This document shows positions 1 through 8,282 of a stretch of DNA of 12,334 nt, one piece after another. Made by a program: the position numbers and the translations under genes. The stretch covers positions 1-12,334 of the forward strand of contig JASHYS010000434.1 of the NCBI GenBank assembly GCA_030042915.1, in the 5' to 3' direction. The DNA is from Acidobacteriaceae bacterium (GTDB lineage: Bacteria; Acidobacteriota; Terriglobia; Terriglobales; Acidobacteriaceae). Below the pieces are notes generated by a model, which saw only the letters and a program-made list of their open reading frames with translations, was not told the DNA's origin and ran no database searches. Position 1 is the stretch's first letter, and every line of letters begins with the position of its first letter.

Positions 1-391
1 CCTTCTTCGATGGCTGCTTGGGCTCATCGACCCCCAGCTTCTTGGCCACCGGTGTGATCTGGTCGGTCAGTTGCTCATGGATCTGGGCCATCTTTTCGCC
101 GAATTGCTTCACGTCTTCGCTTTGTGACTTCTGCTCGGCAAGCTGCCCCATCTGTTCCTGGGCCAGATCGTCTTCAAGCGTTTTATGCAGGAACTCCATG
201 TCTCCAAATGATTGCGATGCATTGCCGGGTGTTGTCTGCATGGGCATGGTGGGCTGGGTTTGGCTCGGCTGCGTGGGAGCCTGGTTCCCCGGGTTTTGCA
301 TACCCCCGCCCGGCGGCTGTTGCGCAAGGGCGAGCGTACCTGCCAGTAAGACCGCCGCAGCCAGTGATAAATCTCTCTTAAACCACTTCAT
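1..391 (-). CDS. DUF4142-type secreted protein, 5' part only
   Basis: This gene is read leftward and cut by the window edge, leaving about 130 N-terminal codons. The ATG at 391-389 follows an AAGGAGG-type ribosome site by about 7 bases, so the start is firm. Residues 1-24 look like a signal peptide: a KWFKRD basic start, then a hydrophobic Ala/Leu run ending ALAQ. Residues 25-55 are low-complexity (Pro, Gln, Gly, Met, Thr). From about residue 60 a charged, Gln-rich helical segment begins (MEFLHKTLEDDLAQEQMGQL, then VKQFGEKMAQIHEQL). This fits the two-helix pattern of the DUF4142 family, periplasmic ferritin-like helical bundles of unknown function common in Acidobacteriota. The canonical 'DH' near the second helix appears as IHEQ. 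The family call is by eye from half the domain, and no reaction can be assigned. It diverges from the YihY-type gene. Confidence 0.72.
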   Translation of the reverse strand, partial: MKWFKRDLSLAAAVLLAGTLALAQQPPGGGMQNPGNQAPTQPSQTQPTMPMQTTPGNASQSFGDMEFLHKTLEDDLAQEQMGQLAEQKSQSEDVKQFGEKMAQIHEQLTDQITPVAKKLGVDEPKQPSKK

Positions 392-641
392 TTGTCTTTC
401 CTCCTTTCTCCCTGAAAAGAATGGGATTCCGCATCTAAACAGGTGCGGGCTCTTGCTGCTTGCGCGTCTTTCCTCAGCGTGGTTTCGATGCCGCCGGACA
501 CGGCATGAGTTGGCCTTTTACGCATGCCGGATTCATGGCATCAAAAGCTCCCGGATAGGGCTGCTGACAATCCCCCGCCGTGATGCGCGAGGTACGGTCG
601 GCGTAAGTGGGTCAAATGAAATACTCTGGCAAAGGACGATC
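392..641. other. divergent intergenic region with two small hairpins
   Basis: These 250 bases separate the leftward DUF4142 gene from the rightward YihY-type gene and must hold both promoters. No hexamer pair stands out. Two hairpins share an ATGCC arm: ATGCCG 488-493 with CGGCAT 501-506 (7-base loop), and ATGCC 524-528 with GGCAT 537-541 (8-base loop). A third weak pairing is CCGCA with TGCGG around 430-449. There is no T-run behind any of them, so they are not obvious terminators. No small gene with a ribosome site is visible. Confidence 0.4.
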
Positions 642-1526
642 ATGACCATCTCCTTTGGCAAAATTCGGGAAATGGTGACGCAGGCTTTGGCTCACGACAT
701 CGTGAATACGGCAAAAGCCTCTGCGTACTCCGGAATGCTGATGTTCTTTCCCGCCCTGCTGGTGATCACCACAGCGGTGGCACAAGTGCAGGAAAAACCA
801 TCGCTGGTCGGCGAGACGCGTGGCGTGCTCGAACAGTTTCTTCCCACCGACACGCTCGACCTGGTGCAGTCGTCCATCCTCAGCAACCGCCTGCGATCAA
901 CCCAGTTGATGCTTTCGGCCACTGCGCTCAGCCTGTTTGCCGGAATGGGCGTGATGCTGTCGTACATGGAGGGGTTTCGCCGCGCCTACCGCCTTCCGCC
1001 CGAGGGCTGGAGCTTCTGGGCACGGCGCCGGCGCGCCCTGCTGCTGGTATTCATTTCGCTCATTCCGCTGGCGCTGGCCTCAGTGGTCATTGTCTCGGGT
1101 CACCAGAGCGAGCATTGGATGATCGAGAACGCGGGGCACGAATTGCGCCACGTGGTCATCCTTTTCTGGCGCATGGTTCGCTGGGCGGTCACCTTCCTCT
1201 CCATTCTTGCCGTGCATTTTGTGCTCTACCATTTTGGCACCCGCCGCACGGAGCATTGGCTTTTGGTGACGCCGGGCGCCATCGCGGCCACGGTCATCTG
1301 GTTTCCTGCTACGCTGGCCTACGGCTGGTACGTCACCACCGCGTCGAATTACACGCGCCTCTACGGATCGTTTGCCGACGGCATCGCCACCCTGGTCTGG
1401 CTTTACATCACCTCGTTCAGCGTTTTGCTGGGAGCTGAGCTGAACGGCGTACTCTACTGGGATCGCCAGAGCCAGTTGCCGGCCGAGGAGCGCGCGCACG
1501 CTCCGGCGCAGCTTTCTCGCCGCTAA
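642..1526 (+). CDS. YihY/BrkB (UPF0761) family inner-membrane protein
   Basis: This is a 294-residue integral membrane protein. The open frame extends to 18, but that upstream part has no membrane character and covers the divergent promoter region and the opposite-strand gene. I take the ATG at 642, preceded by AAAGGA with 5 bases between. Hydrophobic segments lie near residues 27-48, 90-108, 132-152, 176-197, 207-231 and 244-269, the six-helix layout of the family. Two family signatures are visible: AKASAYSGMLMFFPALLVI (24-42), matching the usual 'AaalaYyallSlfPlLl', and FADGIATLVWLYITSFSVLL (244-263) followed by GAELNGVL. The family was once annotated as ribonuclease BN, which is now considered wrong. 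Its transport or envelope role is unsettled. The C-terminal 25 residues are polar and probably cytoplasmic. Pyruvate kinase follows after 125 bases, but nothing shows functional coupling. Confidence 0.86.
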   Translation: MTISFGKIREMVTQALAHDIVNTAKASAYSGMLMFFPALLVITTAVAQVQEKPSLVGETRGVLEQFLPTDTLDLVQSSILSNRLRSTQLMLSATALSLFAGMGVMLSYMEGFRRAYRLPPEGWSFWARRRRALLLVFISLIPLALASVVIVSGHQSEHWMIENAGHELRHVVILFWRMVRWAVTFLSILAVHFVLYHFGTRRTEHWLLVTPGAIAATVIWFPATLAYGWYVTTASNYTRLYGSFADGIATLVWLYITSFSVLLGAELNGVLYWDRQSQLPAEERAHAPAQLSRR

Positions 1527-1559
1527 GATCTTGCGGAAAAAAGAAGCCGCCGCGCCTCC

Positions 1560-1580
1560 CTGCATTTAGAATGAATGCAG
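1560..1580. other. 7-bp stem-loop between the YihY-type gene and pyk
   Basis: CTGCATT (1560-1566) pairs perfectly with AATGCAG (1574-1580) around a 7-base loop. It lies 33 bases after the YihY-type stop and 71 bases before the pyk start. No T-run follows, so it is a poor intrinsic terminator. The loop contains TAGAAT (1567-1572), a 5/6 match to a -10 box, but no -35 partner is at the right distance. It may be an attenuating or stabilising element, or chance. Confidence 0.3.
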
Positions 1581-1651
1581 CACCGCGCATGTTCCCCATC
1601 ACCCGCTGAAAATCCAGCTCAACCAGCACGAAATGCGCCGGAGCCGCACTC

Positions 1652-3205
<1,554 letters not shown>

Positions 3206-3400
3206 GCAAGCCGGCGCCGGGCCCGAATCGGCGCGAAGCTGCGGATTCAAATCATTCATAATTGGACGCTTCGCATACCCTCAGCAATTTCCTTGCTCAA
3301 AGCGCTCGCGCGGTCTATTGTGAAGGCGGCGAGGATTCAGGTTGCATTCAGCAAGCTGAACCGCCCGTCCTTTCCCCAGTTCCTTCTTGTCGCGATCAAG

Positions 3401-3468
3401 GGAGCAAGCACCGCGCGGCGAAACCTGATTGCAATGGGTGCGCGGGCTCCTAGCCCTGTCTGCAGGGC
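3401..3468 (+). promoter_or_regulatory. possible structured 5' leader of the cysteine protease gene
   Basis: Nested pairings are visible: GGAGC 3401-3405 with GCTCC 3446-3450, enclosing GCACC 3408-3412 with GGTGC 3437-3441, around a 24-base loop. Directly downstream, GCCCTG 3453-3458 pairs with CAGGGC 3463-3468 across a TCTG loop. A competing hairpin, GGGCT 3444-3448 with AGCCC 3452-3456, would exclude both the outer stem and the downstream hairpin. The block ends 30 bases before the ribosome site. It matches no riboswitch consensus I could recall, and GC-rich DNA forms such pairs by chance, so this is tentative. Confidence 0.25.
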
Positions 3469-3498
3469 GTCACACGGGAAAACCAATTCATCCCAAAT

Positions 3499-3503
3499 GG
3501 AGG
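3499..3503 (+). promoter_or_regulatory. ribosome binding site fixing the protease start
   Basis: GGAGG lies 5 bases upstream of the ATG at 3509. It decides between this start, which gives a clean signal peptide at once, and the in-frame starts back to 3293, which lack such a site and would put about 70 residues in front of the signal peptide. Confidence 0.75.
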
Positions 3504-3508
3504 TTCCC

Positions 3509-5278
3509 ATGCGAATCGATTTCGCGGTTAAGCGACTGTTTTTGCCGGCAGTTTGTCTGTGCACGCTGGGCATCGCGTCGTGGATCCCAGGGTTCGGACA
3601 AACCGCAAGTTCTGCACGCCTCCCCATGCTCTCCCCGGCCGACAAGGCGAGGATCTTTGGCACCGCCGAGACATGGCAAGCGAATTACGCGCAGCGTTTA
3701 AAGACCGCTCCGCCCGCAATCCAGCAGAGAATCCAGAAGGAGCAGGCCGAAATCCAGGCCAACCACCGAAGGTACACCGTCGGATACACGTCCATGTCCA
3801 ACGGCGCCCCGAAGCACGTGACAGGCTTTGTCGGGCTTCCATCGGCCATGAAAACTCCCCCGCGTCACAACCCGAGCATCATCCCTGCGCAGCCTTCCTG
3901 TCTTGAGGAATCGGCACTAGCCACTCAGCCTACGGTCGACATGACCGATTACGCGATCGTCACGCCAGTCCGCGACCAGGGCGGGTGCGGCGATTGCTGG
4001 GCCTTTGGCGTCACAGCCGCGCTCGAAACCGCCGTGCTGCGCGAAAACGGCAATTACCAGGGCACCACCAACACCACTCTCGCGCTTTCTGAAGAGCAGG
4101 TCCTCAGTTGCACCGGTCCCACTGACTTTGTCTTCGGCATCACCATTTCGGGCGACAATTGCAACGGCGGTTTGTCGCCCAGCGCCGCAAATTACACCCA
4201 GGCGCACTCCATCGTGACAAACTCCGGTTGGCCCTACGCCGGTACGCTCGAATCCAATGAGTGCAGCAAATACCAGGATGAATCTTCTCTTTTCAGAGCC
4301 AAGGACTGGGGCTGGGTCTGCGACCCCGGCGCCGGCGGCATCCTGGGCGACCTGGCTGTCCTCACCGGCATTCAGAGCTCTTGCCTGACGCCCAGCAACC
4401 AGGCCATCAAGCAGGCCATCGTAGATCACGGCTCGGTGGCGGCTACCTTCAACGTGGGCGGCGACTGCACCGGTGACGCCAATCAACCTCCCTTCTGCGA
4501 TTACACCGGCGGCGTTTTCGACGAGAATAATGGCCAACATTACCTCTCCGTTCCCGTCGTCGATCATGTCATCCAGATCATTGGCTGGGATGACACACAA
4601 GGGGCCTGGCGCATCAAGAACTCGTGGGGAACCAACTGGGGAGAGCAGGGATTTGCCTGGATCGCTTACGACACCAGTAACATTGGCAGCTACTCCGTCT
4701 GGGTCGATGCCGATCAATACAACAATGCCTGTCTCGTTCAGGCCGGGTCGAAGTTCCCCAAAATCACCGTCGAGATTACCACCGGGGGCGACGATGCCCG
4801 CGATAACAGCGAGGTTTATGCCACGCTGAACAACGGCTATGAGTTCTGCCTCAAGCCCAGCTCCTCAGGCCCCACAAGCCATTGCAATCTCCCCAAGAAC
4901 GAAGATCAAAACGGCGCCAACGAGTGGGGAAATTACTACACCAACCCGAATCCGCAGGTATTCAACATACCTGCGCAAGACCAGTCCTTCGACTCCATGA
5001 CCGTGACGCTCATCTCGCATCCGGGGTTCGCCCAGAGCGCCGACAACTGGAATATCCAGGCCATGACGGTCTATGGATACGATCAGAGCGGCGGCCAGCA
5101 CCGGCTATTCACGCTGGGCAACCCCGACGATCACAATGGCAACGACTGCTTCGCCCGGCTCAAGGACCTTCCCAATTCGCAGAGTGTGACTCTGAGCCTG
5201 GATGGCACGAACAAACATACCTACTCAGGAGGAGATGCAAACGGGCAAGTGAGCGCATGTCTCAACAACGGCGGCTGA
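3509..5278 (+). CDS. secreted papain-family (C1) cysteine protease with C-terminal beta-rich domain
   Basis: A predicted exported endopeptidase of 589 residues. Residues 1-31 form a signal peptide (MRIDFAVKRLFLPAVCLCTL, then a likely cut after GFGQ or shortly beyond). Residues ~38-95 are a charged helical segment that could serve as a propeptide. The papain domain covers about 140-400: DQGGCGDCWAFG gives oxyanion Gln157 and nucleophile Cys163, NCNGGL (217-222) is the usual C1 glycine motif, VDHVIQIIGWD gives His353, and IKNSWGTNWGEQGF gives Asn371. All four key residues are present, so it should be active. Residues ~416-589 form an extra domain (ITVEITTGGDDARDNSEVY, later DNWNIQAMTVYGYD) resembling PLAT/LH2-like beta-sandwiches, perhaps for binding substrate or surface. 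Fourteen further cysteines in the mature protein suggest disulfides outside the cytoplasm. C1 proteases are less common in bacteria than in eukaryotes. The domain identity at the C-terminus is inferred. Confidence 0.9.
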   Translation: MRIDFAVKRLFLPAVCLCTLGIASWIPGFGQTASSARLPMLSPADKARIFGTAETWQANYAQRLKTAPPAIQQRIQKEQAEIQANHRRYTVGYTSMSNGAPKHVTGFVGLPSAMKTPPRHNPSIIPAQPSCLEESALATQPTVDMTDYAIVTPVRDQGGCGDCWAFGVTAALETAVLRENGNYQGTTNTTLALSEEQVLSCTGPTDFVFGITISGDNCNGGLSPSAANYTQAHSIVTNSGWPYAGTLESNECSKYQDESSLFRAKDWGWVCDPGAGGILGDLAVLTGIQSSCLTPSNQAIKQAIVDHGSVAATFNVGGDCTGDANQPPFCDYTGGVFDENNGQHYLSVPVVDHVIQIIGWDDTQGAWRIKNSWGTNWGEQGFAWIAYDTSNIGSYSVWVDADQYNNACLVQAGSKFPKITVEITTGGDDARDNSEVYATLNNGYEFCLKPSSSGPTSHCNLPKNEDQNGANEWGNYYTNPNPQVFNIPAQDQSFDSMTVTLISHPGFAQSADNWNIQAMTVYGYDQSGGQHRLFTLGNPDDHNGNDCFARLKDLPNSQSVTLSLDGTNKHTYSGGDANGQVSACLNNGG

Positions 5279-5296
5279 ATTTGAATCAGCGTGGTT

Positions 5297-5322
5297 CCCG
5301 GGTTCGAATATCCGGGCCCGGG
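5297..5322. terminator. GC-rich hairpin between convergent genes
   Basis: CCCGG (5297-5301) can pair with CCGGG (5312-5316) around a 10-base loop, or CCCGGG 5297-5302 with CCCGGG 5317-5322. It lies in the 73-base gap between the rightward protease stop and the leftward PilZ-gene stop, where a bidirectional terminator is expected. No T-run follows on either side, so it may be Rho-assisted or only a transcript-end stabiliser. Confidence 0.35.
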
Positions 5323-5351
5323 CGCCCGCATTTGAATTCGAGGGATAACTC

Positions 5352-6512
5352 CTACGTTTTCCCCGCAGACGATCTGTAATTGCGCAGAAACTCCACTACC
5401 TGGACGATATCCACGCCGTTGGTTTGCTGCGGCAACTGAGGGTCCTTTTCCCGGCGTTTCTTCTGCTCGTCCAGAATGAACTCCAGACCGACGCCATCGC
5501 TGCCGAAGCGCACGGCTTTGGCATTCACCGTCAGCGATCGTTCCACCCTAGGATCACGCCGGTCAGTGAGTGTGAGCCGGACCACGGTGCCCGGATACCA
5601 GCGCTCGGTGGTCACGATGTACACTCCGGTCGGGCTGATATCGCGTACTTCCTGCGCCGCCGGCGTCCCACCGGTAAAGTAATAGGCGATCAATCCGGGC
5701 AGCGATTCCCGCGTCACGATGCGCGGGTCCTCGGGTTCTTCTTCTCCTCGCAGAAAGCGTGTGAGCCAGTCCTTCGGTTTGGTCCGCTTCTTCCACGGGC
5801 GGGCTTCGCCGCCTGGCGGCGCAGCAGCCGGCACTTGCTTGCTGAGCGGCTCTTGAGCAACCACCTCCGGCGTCGCGGGCGCCACTTCGTCCGAAGCGGC
5901 GGGCAAGGGCGCAAACAGGTTCTGCACCGGCTCCTCGGCCACAGGTTCAGGCGTGGTCCTTGCGAACGGCTCCAGAACGGGCGGCAGAGCTTTTCCTGCG
6001 CCGGCTCTGGCTTCTTTCTTCCGCTGTAAACGATGTTTCATCTCATCGGGCCCTGCGACGATCAACTGATCGCCGATATGAATCTCTCCCTGGGCCAAAG
6101 TATCCGATGGAAAAACGATTACACTCAAGGCTTTTGTGCTCGCGGCACCCGGGCTGCCAATAGGAAACGATTCCACAGCATCCACCACAACGCAGTCGTT
6201 GTTCAGGTAGACCAGATCCACCGGAAAACAGATGCTGGCCGGCGAAATCTCCAGAAGTGGAAGAATCCAAAGACCGTTCCCGCTTCCCTGGCTCAGCGCG
6301 TGCAACCGCGCTTGTGCGCTGCCGGCAGAATCGTCAATGGCTTCGATGCCGGTGGCGACGAAGCGCTCGCGGGTCTGATTGTAGGCGCAGAACTTCGGGT
6401 CAGAGGCGCACTGCTCGGTGGGCGCAATCTTGAGCGCCAGATTTTGCCGTAAAGCGCGATTTGCCGTTCCCGGAAAATCCCGGATCATCGCCATGGGTTT
6501 TGTTGTTTTCAT
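5352..6512 (-). CDS. DUF192-PilZ fusion protein, putative c-di-GMP receptor
   Basis: A 386-residue protein from the ATG at 6512. A TTG 39 bases further up (6551) is in frame, but neither start has a clear ribosome site. No signal peptide or membrane segment is seen, so it is probably cytoplasmic. Residues ~45-153 match DUF192: CAYNQTRERFVATGIEAID, GLWILP, then FPVDLVYLN (96-104) and IHIGDQLIV (144-152). Residues ~160-260 are a Pro/Ala/Glu-rich linker flanked by basic clusters. Residues ~262-350 are a PilZ domain with both c-di-GMP-binding elements: an RxxxR candidate (Arg264-Arg268, sequence RIVTR) and DISPTG (291-296, the DxSxxG motif), then RWYPGTVVRLTL. The spacing between the two is about right. 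A natural role would be to couple c-di-GMP level to an output through the DUF192 half, whose function is unknown. Binding is inferred from motifs only. Confidence 0.82.
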   Translation of the reverse strand: MKTTKPMAMIRDFPGTANRALRQNLALKIAPTEQCASDPKFCAYNQTRERFVATGIEAIDDSAGSAQARLHALSQGSGNGLWILPLLEISPASICFPVDLVYLNNDCVVVDAVESFPIGSPGAASTKALSVIVFPSDTLAQGEIHIGDQLIVAGPDEMKHRLQRKKEARAGAGKALPPVLEPFARTTPEPVAEEPVQNLFAPLPAASDEVAPATPEVVAQEPLSKQVPAAAPPGGEARPWKKRTKPKDWLTRFLRGEEEPEDPRIVTRESLPGLIAYYFTGGTPAAQEVRDISPTGVYIVTTERWYPGTVVRLTLTDRRDPRVERSLTVNAKAVRFGSDGVGLEFILDEQKKRREKDPQLPQQTNGVDIVQVVEFLRNYRSSAGKT

Positions 6513-6591
6513 CGTCAAATAGCGCAATCTATTCAATGCTTTCCATGTCAAGCCATGACTTTTGTTCGCTTTTTTGAGCGGATGAATGCCG

Positions 6592-6603
6592 CTTCTTAAG
6601 AAG
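6592..6603. promoter_or_regulatory. 12-bp palindrome upstream of the PilZ gene
   Basis: CTTCTTAAGAAG is a perfect palindrome 80 bases upstream of the PilZ-gene start. It could be a dimeric regulator's operator or a hairpin in the leader transcript. Only one copy is seen in the window. Confidence 0.3.
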
Positions 6604-6633
6604 TAATAGCCGGCTCATACCCTGGGGCAAGGA

Positions 6634-6695
6634 AGCGCACCCCAAACCTGAAATCTTGCCAGGCCTTGCTCCGCGAACCATTACTGGGGTGCGCT
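6634..6695 (-). ncRNA. 11-bp inverted repeat, possible structured leader or small RNA
   Basis: AGCGCACCCCA (6634-6644) and TGGGGTGCGCT (6685-6695) are perfect 11-bp complements around a 40-base interior. The interior can add a small CCTG/CAGG helix. A -10-like TATAGT (minus strand, 6708-6703) would place the transcription start next to 6696, so the right arm would be the very 5' end of a leftward transcript leading to the PilZ gene about 184 bases on. It matches neither GEMM nor SRP RNA consensus as far as I can recall. A small mobile remnant is the main alternative; no target-site duplication is visible. Confidence 0.35.
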
Positions 6696-6702
6696 AGGAG
6701 GA

Positions 6703-6745
6703 ACTATAAGGCTGAAACGTATGAGATTTTGTGATTTAAATCACT
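6703..6745 (-). promoter_or_regulatory. Crp/Fnr-type operator with -10 box, leftward promoter candidate
   Basis: The operator core GTGATTTAAATCAC (6731-6744) is a perfect 14-bp palindrome inside TGTGA-N6-TCACT, one base off the Crp consensus TGTGA-N6-TCACA. On the minus strand TATAGT (6708-6703, 5/6 to TATAAT) begins 22 bases beyond the core. A start at about 6696 would put the operator centre at -41.5, the class II activator position. The -35 is poor, as expected of an activated promoter. The likely target is the leader RNA and the DUF192-PilZ gene. The palindrome could also act rightward, but no gene lies there. Confidence 0.5.
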
Positions 6746-6829
6746 CGAAAGGACAGGTCGCCCGCTTTCAATGACTTACAAAGGAGCCAGTGGTCGCTTC
6801 GGGCGCGTAGGAGCGTGCTGCGGGCAGGG

Positions 6830-6893
6830 CTACTCCCTACTGGCTATTGGCCATTGGCTCTCGGCTACTGGCTACTGGCTATTTGGCTACTCC
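6830..6893. repeat. 7-base tandem repeat array (nine units)
   Basis: Nine units of consensus CTACTGG run head to tail: CTACTCC, CTACTGG, CTATTGG, CCATTGG, CTCTCGG, CTACTGG twice, CTATTTGG (one extra base) and CTACTCC. The array ends 5 bases from the stop codon of the leftward phosphoesterase gene, in its 3' flank. The 7-base period does not suit coding. A related array lies at 12150-12205 in the same orientation. Confidence 0.85.
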
Positions 6894-6898
6894 CTGCT

Positions 6899-8257
6899 TT
6901 AATCGTCATCCGGAGGGCCGGAGTCGTTTTCCCTCACCAGCCGCTCATCGCTCACATGCTGCAGAATGGGCGTAAAGGCCGACGGCGGTTGCTTGTAGTC
7001 GAAGCAATCTTCGAATGCATCGCTCCCGGCGTCCCGCGTACCCAGTGTGCCCAGATCGAAGTTGTGCTCGATGAAGGCAATAAAGCCGCTGGCCTCGTGA
7101 TTGTGGTGCGTAACGTAGCCGCGCTTTGCATAAGGCGAAACGATGAGCAGCGGAACGCGGAAGCCTGGACCCATGGCATCCACTTTGGGCGGATCGACGT
7201 GATCGTACCATCCGCCCCAATCGTCCCATGCGATGAAGATGGCGGTCGAGTCCCAGAATTGGCTTTTGCCCACCGCATTGATGATCGCTGCCACCCAGTC
7301 CGGCCCCTCGCTGCCCGATCCCGGATGATCGGAGTGCGCCCAGTCAGGCACGATCCAGGTTACCTGCGCCAGTTCGCCATGCTTGATATCGGTGAGCACG
7401 CGATTCTGCGGCGAGATCACATTGTCGTTCCAGTCCTGGCCGAAACGAATGTGGCGGATGGCCTGGTATGCGGAAAGAATGAAGAAACTGTCGCCGCTGG
7501 CCGGTGCGTAGTAGCGCCAGGTCACGCCTTTGTCGTCCAGCAGATCCGCGATGGTCTGGTAATCGAAGCAGGGATACACGCCGGGAAGATCGGTGCCGTT
7601 GGGGCCCAGCAGAGCCGCGGTGGTTCCCGGATCCGCATCGCATCCCCACACAGAACCGGTGGGATTCTCGGCCACGTTGGCCGATTGCCCTGAAATCATG
7701 TACTGATGCGCCACGAAGCTGGGCCCGGTGTTGGACTGAAACATGCGGTCGCCCAGCACGTATTGCCTGGCCAGCGTCCAATACGCCTCCACGTCATTTT
7801 CGGGAACGTAGGAATACGGCAGCAGCGAGCCTCCCTGCGCAAAGCCATCCATCTTGCCGTCGTTCCAATCGCGCCACCATTGCTTGTGCGAGTGGTTCAG
7901 ATCGCGCGAGTCGCCCAGAGAGACAGGCTGCAGCGTGACCGATCGGCCGTCGCTCATTCCGGTGTTCACGGTGTCGGCGCCGGGAAAACCGTTGAACAGG
8001 TTATCGAAGCTGCGATTCTCCTGCATGATGACGATCACGTGCTGGATGGGCGAACCGGCAATGGGCGAGATGGTGCTGGATGGAACAGGCGGCGACGCGG
8101 TGAGCGCAAGGGTGCCGCTGCAGCCGGCCAGGCCGGCGAAAGTTGCGAGCGAAACCAAGGCGGCCGCCGCAACAAGGACGTAGATGAACCTTCGTCCGCG
8201 ACGCATGCTGCCGGCCAGCCGAGCGATAGAAGTCGCGCTCGGCATTTCGAGGCCCAT
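6899..8257 (-). CDS. phosphoesterase-family (phospholipase C/AcpA-like) lipoprotein
   Basis: A 452-residue exported hydrolase of the phosphoesterase family (PF04185), which includes bacterial phospholipases C and AcpA acid phosphatases. The ATG at 8257 has a G-rich but weak ribosome site; a second in-frame ATG is 4 codons in. Residues 18-46 form a lipoprotein signal: MRRGRRF, a hydrophobic run, then lipobox LAGC with Cys46. The arginine cluster hints at Tat export, used by some relatives, but is not a clean RRxFLK. HVIVIMQENRSFDNLFNGF (73-91) is the family hallmark; Glu80 and Asn81 correspond to metal ligands in AcpA. FIAWDDWGGWYDHVDPP (341-357) supplies a second metal pair (Asp345, Asp346; Asp-Glu in many relatives). 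The nucleophile probably lies in NTGPSF (176-181). The substrate (phospholipid or other phosphoester) cannot be read from sequence. It lies 313 bases downstream of the receptor gene and seems to have its own promoter. Confidence 0.88.
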   Translation of the reverse strand: MGLEMPSATSIARLAGSMRRGRRFIYVLVAAAALVSLATFAGLAGCSGTLALTASPPVPSSTISPIAGSPIQHVIVIMQENRSFDNLFNGFPGADTVNTGMSDGRSVTLQPVSLGDSRDLNHSHKQWWRDWNDGKMDGFAQGGSLLPYSYVPENDVEAYWTLARQYVLGDRMFQSNTGPSFVAHQYMISGQSANVAENPTGSVWGCDADPGTTAALLGPNGTDLPGVYPCFDYQTIADLLDDKGVTWRYYAPASGDSFFILSAYQAIRHIRFGQDWNDNVISPQNRVLTDIKHGELAQVTWIVPDWAHSDHPGSGSEGPDWVAAIINAVGKSQFWDSTAIFIAWDDWGGWYDHVDPPKVDAMGPGFRVPLLIVSPYAKRGYVTHHNHEASGFIAFIEHNFDLGTLGTRDAGSDAFEDCFDYKQPPSAFTPILQHVSDERLVRENDSGPPDDD

Positions 8258-8282
8258 GCCGACACCCCCGGGGAACGCGCCA

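Larger units (their letters stand above)
3206..3508 (+). other. pyk-protease intergenic region
   Basis: These 303 bases hold no convincing gene. The open frame of the protease continues upstream to 3293, but without a signal peptide or ribosome site. Just after pyk there is a GC stem of 5 bp (GCGCC 3214-3218 with GGCGC 3230-3234) and no T-run, at best a weak terminator. The last ~110 bases fold well and are listed separately as a possible structured leader. Confidence 0.45.

Noticed and set aside
18..641. In-frame extension of the YihY-type gene by about 208 codons
   Set aside because: The extension overlaps the opposite-strand DUF4142 gene and the divergent promoter region, has no family similarity, and the ATG at 642 has its own ribosome site.
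3401..3468. c-di-GMP (GEMM-I) riboswitch before the protease
   Set aside because: A few short stretches resemble it, but the conserved GCAAACC and ACGCAAAGCC elements are missing.
3293..3508. Longer start of the cysteine protease
   Set aside because: It would bury the signal peptide 72 residues in and lacks a ribosome site; GGAGG at 3499-3503 serves the ATG at 3509.
5291..5330. tRNA T-arm-like sequence (GGGTTCGAATA followed by CCGGG and GCGCCCGCA), possible att remnant
   Set aside because: The stem pairs with a 10-base loop instead of 7, no D-arm or anticodon arm precedes it, and no integrase is in the window.
6523..6551. Perfect TTGACA (minus strand, 6551-6546) as PilZ-gene -35 box
   Set aside because: At 16-18 bases the -10 candidates (such as ATTGCG) are poor, and the start would leave almost no leader; the promoter at 6703-6745 is better supported.
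6721..6774. 17-codon open frame starting ATGAGATTTTGTG
   Set aside because: The AGGAGG upstream is 19 bases away, too far, and the frame runs through the Crp-like operator.
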